The notes under the pieces were generated by a model. The model made no database searches. It was not told where the DNA came from and saw only the letters and a list, made by a program, of their open reading frames with translations. The translations under genes were made by a program, and so were the position numbers. A stretch of 64,000 nt of DNA, taken from Cephalopachus bancanus (taxonomy: Eukaryota > Chordata > Mammalia > Primates > Tarsiidae). The stretch spans positions 3,162,001 to 3,226,000 of the forward strand of contig JAPVLO010000123.1 in NCBI GenBank assembly GCA_027257055.1. Reading direction: 5' to 3'. Position 1 is the first letter of the stretch. Each line of letters starts with the position of its first letter. Below are positions 59,951-64,000 of the stretch, in pieces.

Positions 59951-60384
59951 ATCCTGGACTCATCAACATACAGAGTGGCAAATGCCCAGTTGAAACAAAG
60001 GTGCCAAAAGAAAAAAAAAGGCAGGTAAATAGGACTCTGAATGTTTGTCTTGAAGTGTCCGCCAACCCCTAATCCAACATCTGCAGGCTGTTTCAACTTC
60101 CTGCTGTGCCCCTTTCCAGAAGACTCAATCAGGAAAGGACTCCAAGTTCAGTGTCGAAAGCCAGGCTCCTGGTAACCAGAGATGGCTGGCAAGTGGTCTT
60201 TGAACAGACTTGTCTCTTGAAATGTGGGGTCGGTTTCACAAGTACGTAAAATAATAACGGAATCAAAGACATAAACAAGAGCTAGCCTGTAATCGGCACA
60301 CAGTCGGGCAGGCTGGGGGAAGGAGGCGGCTTCTGATGCCGTCGCCCCGCCAGCTTTCTTTGCAGGAGATCCCGGCGCTCTGGC

Positions 60385-60585
60385 CATCTGTTCCTTGTTG
60401 TGGGTGGTTAAGTGAAATGGACTGCCAATACAAATAGTCCCACTTGAGGTTTGTTTTCATAAATTGTTTTGAAAGCCTCGTGACGAATTTTCAGGATTAC
60501 TTGCAGTGGTAGGGACCTCGGCGCAGGCAATATAAATTCAGGGATGCCAGTTGGAATCTATTAATTTGCCTGCAGCCCATCACCC
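60385..60585. promoter_or_regulatory. Candidate CNE
   Basis: Short unique stretch before a MIR, with no repeat match. Enhancer status is a guess from texture. Confidence 0.2.
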
Positions 60586-60589
60586 GAGA

Positions 60590-60785
60590 TCGACTGCTGA
60601 ACTGGCTGTGTGACCTTGAGCAGGTGAATTAACCTCTCTGGTCTTTAGTTTTCTCATCCGCTCAATGGGAAGTGATAGGCCTAGTAGCTACCTTATGGGA
60701 TTACGAATTCGAAACAAGATGTTGTAGAGGAGATTCTCAGCACAGGGACTGTCATGTGGCATGCGCTCAATAAAGATGAGAAGTT
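60590..60785 (+). repeat. MIR SINE (well preserved)
   Basis: ctggctgtgtgaccttga, attaacctctctggtctt, ttctcatccgctcaatgg, tgcgctcaataaagatga. Confidence 0.88.
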
Positions 60786-60854
60786 AGAGTCTCCCATTTA
60801 GGAGAAAAAGAGGAAGAACTGCCCCATTTGGTGCGCAGAGTTGGACAGCCCAGG

Positions 60855-61000
60855 GGTTGTGTACTGGCGAGGTGACTTGCTGTCTGGGTGACCTGGGGAA
60901 GGTTATTTTTTCTCTCTGAGCCTGAGTTTTTAAATGTAGAGAAGGGGACTAATGGCAGATCATGAAGTCTACATGAAACACCTCACATAAAGCACATGGT
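60855..61000 (+). repeat. MIR SINE fragment
   Basis: gctgtctgggtgacctgg, ttctctctgagcctgagt. Confidence 0.6.
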
Positions 61001-61177
61001 GCCATGTCTAGGACTCCCAGTGACTGCCAAGGCCACCCCACAATGGCCCTGGCTGTGCCACTTCCGGGCGAGTTCCAGCCTTTTCCATCTAGGTCTGGAG
61101 CGAGACCCATCTATGCCTCCTGTGTTTGTTCCATCTGCGTGGTTGGAGCCTTCTGGAACAGGTGTTTAGAAGAGTCA

Positions 61178-61460
61178 GCCGGGCTCGGTGGCTCAGCCTG
61201 TAATCCCGCGCCTTTGGGAGGTTGAGGTGAGTGGAAGGCCTGAGCCCGCGGGTTCGAGACCCGCCTGGGCAGCGAGACCTCATCTCTACAATAAATAAAA
61301 AAATCAGCCGGGCGTGGTAGCGCATGCCTGTAATTCTGGCTACTCGGAAGGCTGAGGCGGAAGGATCACCAGAGCCCAGCAGGTCGAGGCTGCGGTGGCC
61401 GGGAGCGGCCACTGCACTCCAGTCTGAGCGACAGAGTGAGACTCCAACTCAAAAAAAAAA
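61178..61460 (+). repeat. Alu SINE, lineage-specific subfamily, full length
   Basis: gccgggctcggtggctca, gcctgtaatcccgcgcct, tttgggaggttgaggtga, a middle A-rich linker, gccgggcgtggtagcgca, cggccactgcactccagt, GACTCCAACTC, A tail. Flanks agaagagtca (61168-61177) and agaagagcca (61460-61469) are a target duplication with one mismatch. Confidence 0.95.
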
Positions 61461-61739
61461 GAAGAGCCATGTGGGGCTCACCGGGAAGAGCCACTAAGGC
61501 TCTCTGGCGGCGGGACTCAAAAACCTATTGACTCTCAACTCCAGCAGGAACGATGTTAAGACCGCTGCTTGTACATGTTCAACTGGAAAGAAAGAAGGTG
61601 CAGAGTGTGGAGGGTTGAGATGGAGCAAAGCCATAGCCCATTGCTGGACCTGAAGACCTGGGATCTGTTGTGCTGCTAGCATCTCCAGAAACATGTCAGA
61701 GAATCGCCAGGGTATCAGTCCATTTTAGGGTGATTCTCT

Positions 61740-62060
61740 TGAGGCAAGAGACACAGAGGAGAGAGATAAAGGAGGGGAGGCAACGGAGTGTGAGGCTAAG
61801 GAGAGCAGATAGAGAAGCAGACGGGAGACAGACACATAGAAAGAGACAAGTGGGGAAGAGGAAGAGACAGGGAGTCAGGAGACGCAGAGCAGAAGAGATA
61901 AAGATGGAGAGAGACAGAAAGAAGGAAACAAAGAGAAAGACAGAAAAGATGAGACAGAGACAGATGCAGAGACAGCTGTACAGAGATTGAAGCAGAAGGA
62001 CAGAGAGTTGGGGTAGGAGAGATGGAGACAGAAACAGAGACAGAGAGAGGAGGCAGAGGT
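61740..62060 (+). repeat. Purine-rich (AGAGAC)n-like tract
   Basis: About 320 bases dominated by A and G with recurrent gagaca/agagac/gcagag words. It gives an artefactual Lys/Arg/Glu-rich frame on the plus strand and Leu/Ser/Pro-rich frames on the minus strand. Confidence 0.92.
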
Positions 62061-62369
62061 GGATGGCTGCTCATGGCTCCCTAAACCCCATGCACCAGGG
62101 AACGGAGTCCAATTCACCCTGCCTGGAGGGTCAGATAATACACCTAGGGGCCGTCAGAAGTGGCTGCAGCCCTTGTCCCTCGGATACCTGCTGCCCGGGA
62201 GTCCCTAGCCTGGTACTGGCTGGTCCTCGCAGGCTTCTAGTATCCGGGCCCTGTCCTCTCATCTTCTAACCTTGCAGTCCCACCTCACAACGCAGGCCAG
62301 GAGCCGCCCAGATGGAGCCAAGTCCGGGGCTCATGGCCACGCCAGGCAAGGCATTTCCACCGATGACAG

Positions 62370-62720
62370 TTAAATTGTCGGGGCCTCTGTTCTCCATTTA
62401 CATCACAGACTCACGAGTCCTCTGACGACCTCCCCAAATGAAAGCCAGCTGTCCCCAGCCCATCCATTGTGCATTTCGTTTCACTTCAGACGATCTTCTG
62501 ACTTTCAACTCAAACCGGCCGTCTGCTCTGACAAGCCATAGTGCTTAATGATATTTTATTGCGCGATTTCACCAAACCCTAGAGTTTTTCACTTATCCTA
62601 AGCTAATGGACTAAATCTGGACCCATTTGCTAAAACAAGCTCTGTTTTAGCAAGAAGCGGAGTGGTTATGCATAAATCAGGGTTTTGGGTAAAACATTAG
62701 GTTTCTATGTGTCTAGCCAA
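62370..62720. promoter_or_regulatory. Candidate CNE with an 11-bp perfect hairpin
   Basis: Unique sequence without repeats. Positions 62627-62637 (ttgctaaaaca) and 62643-62653 are perfect reverse complements around a 5-base loop. Contains ATTTGCT and TATGCATAAAT words. Enhancer status is inferred. Confidence 0.28.
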
Positions 62721-63222
62721 GCAATAGGCTGTCCTTTCCTGTGACTGGTATGGTAGCTGTCACATGGCATGTCTGAAACTTACTTTCCTACCTACCGGGA
62801 GAGATGCAAGGCAGGCTATGTTGTCCACTGCCACAGTCATCTGATGGATGTTTGTTGAGCTGTCATTATGTAGTCTTTGAGGGATATGCAGTTGAAAGGT
62901 ATACCCCGAGGAGGGCACTCTGGCAGACTGCATTCACACATGCATATACACACACACACACGAATATACACATAATATACACACTTAGATGTATACATAC
63001 ATAGATACACACATAAATCTATATATACATACTTAGATACATATACACACACGAGATATACATAGTTAGATATATATTTAGCTATATATACCGATAAATA
63101 TATACATATGTATACATACACATAAATATATACATAATTAGAGATATATACACATACATAAATATATAACATACTGATATATATATACACACACATAAAT
63201 GTATTTACCACACACACAAATA

Positions 63223-63424
63223 TTGGAGGTACCAAAAAAAGTATGCACATTTTAAATGACACTATCTATGTATTACTTTTCAGTGCTGAATTGAATTATG
63301 GTAGCAATGTGAAATTACAGAAGTCAAACATGACTTTTTTCATCTTTTGTTATAGGTATATATTGACTATTACAATTTTAATAGTTTTTCCATTCTTAAA
63401 GTGTGTATTTTTTGGGCACTCTCA
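63223..63424. mobile_element. Mariner-like MITE, copy 1
   Basis: 202 bp between TA dinucleotides (63221-63222 and 63425-63426). The ends are imperfect inverted repeats: TTGGAGGTACCAAAAAAAGT at the left and TGAGAGTGCCCAAAAAATAC read inward from the right, each followed by CACA and TTTAA. No coding capacity. The mariner assignment rests on the TA duplication and TIR style. Confidence 0.65.
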
Positions 63425-63657
63425 TACACACACATAAATGTATATATACATATTTATATATGCACAAACAAATATATATACATGCATAGATATGTATACA
63501 CATATGAACACACATATAAAGTTTATATACATACTTAGATATATACACAAACATACATATATGCCCACATAAATTTATATGTGCATATTTAGAGATATAT
63601 ACATATATATGCATACTTATATACACACACATAAATGTATTTATACACACACAAATA

Positions 63658-63858
63658 TTGGAGGTGCCAAAAAAAATACACATTTTAAATGACGCTATCT
63701 ATGTAATTACTTTTCAATACGGAATTGAATTATGGTAGGAATGTGCAATTGCAGAAGTCAAACATGACTTGTTTTTATCTTTTGTTATAGGTATGTATTG
63801 AGTATTACAATTTTAATAGTTTTTTCTCTTCTTAAATGTGTGTTTTGTGGTACCCTTA
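63658..63858. mobile_element. Mariner-like MITE, copy 2
   Basis: 201 bp, aligned with copy 1 along its length. Left TIR TTGGAGGTGCCAAAAAAA, right end read inward TAAGGGTACCACAAAACACA. TA flanks at 63656-63657 and 63859-63860. It sits in the same satellite context, so it probably arose by duplication of a larger unit. Confidence 0.65.
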
Positions 63859-64000
63859 TACACACACATAAATGTATATATACATATTTATATATGCACA
63901 AACATAAATATATATACATAGGTAGATATGTATATACATATAAACACACATTTAAAAGTATATATACATACTTATATGTATACATATATACATACAAACA

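Larger units (their letters stand above)
62936..64000. repeat. AT-rich (TATACA)n-type tandem region with 435-bp higher-order period
   Basis: Dominated by tata/caca/cata words. From 63225 the sequence recurs with a 435-bp offset (ggaggt at 63225 and at 63660), including the embedded ~200-bp element. It continues past the window edge. Confidence 0.9.

Noticed and set aside
61670..62117. Lys/Arg/Glu-rich and Leu/Ser-rich open frames
   Set aside because: Translations of the purine tract and its complement.
63223..63858. CRISPR-like array (regularly spaced repeats)
   Set aside because: Eukaryotic AT satellite with a captured MITE. Repeat lengths and spacing do not fit CRISPR.
62837..63997. Tyr/Ile/Val/Cys-rich open frames resembling membrane proteins
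   Set aside because: Translations of the (TATACA)-type satellite; hydrophobicity comes from the repeat.

Overview
The window looks like mammalian, primate-type genomic DNA. It contains spliced coding exons with canonical GT/AG borders, many ancient MIR and L2 copies, L1 fragments, mariner-type DNA transposons, and dimeric 7SL-derived Alu elements, which are known only from primates. Four of the five Alu copies share differences from human-type Alu (for example GACTCCAACTC before the tail). The homeobox gene also carries several N-terminal substitutions relative to my memory of the human protein. A non-anthropoid primate fits best. The Alus lack the lemur-type CTCTAGCC diagnostic, so a tarsier is my first guess, but this is inference.

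Gene content: I support one protein-coding gene, the Iroquois homeobox gene IRX6, at the extreme left on the minus strand. Four coding exons are present: 2707-2663, 1650-1393, 678-569 and 385-78. They encode about the first 240 residues, including the whole TALE homeodomain. The last splice donor is at 77/76, so the acidic region, Iro box and 3' end lie beyond the left edge. The start codon sits in a perfect Kozak context inside a CpG island (about 2560-4480). That island also holds a palindromic CRE (3066-3073), a G-quadruplex-type run (3533-3558) and a purine-rich tract.

The remaining roughly 59 kb (about 4.5-64 kb) lies upstream of IRX6. From knowledge of the IRX3/IRX5/IRX6 cluster it should correspond to the IRX5-IRX6 gene desert. 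I see no convincing coding exon there. It is a mosaic of old repeats separated by AT-rich, repeat-poor islands (about 6.4-7.1, 8.5-9.0, 22.0-22.7, 27.5-28.3 and 41.5-42.5 kb) that are reasonable candidates for conserved developmental enhancers.

Repeat layout: MIR copies throughout; L2 at 30.6-31.3, 47.6, 55.1 and 58.7 kb; MER5-type hAT remnants at 19.9 and 46.6 kb; L1 remnants at 33.5-34.2, 36.4-37.8, 39.6-40.0 and 53.3-54.0 kb; a truncated 7SL RNA pseudogene at 31.5 kb; an internally deleted mariner with intact ends at 38.7-39.3 kb; Alu copies at 20.5, 40.7, 57.1, 59.5 and 61.2 kb; and at the right edge an AT-rich satellite-like region in which a ~200-bp mariner-like MITE repeats with a 435-bp period.

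Most notable structures: a near-perfect intronic inverted repeat in IRX6 that looks like a template-switch product within a MIR; an identical 176-bp tandem duplication inside an Alu; a 104-bp segment copied 1.9 kb away with one mismatch; a 19-bp-stem hairpin carrying an AP-1 site; and several small insertions with readable target-site duplications. I found no clear undescribed multi-gene system.
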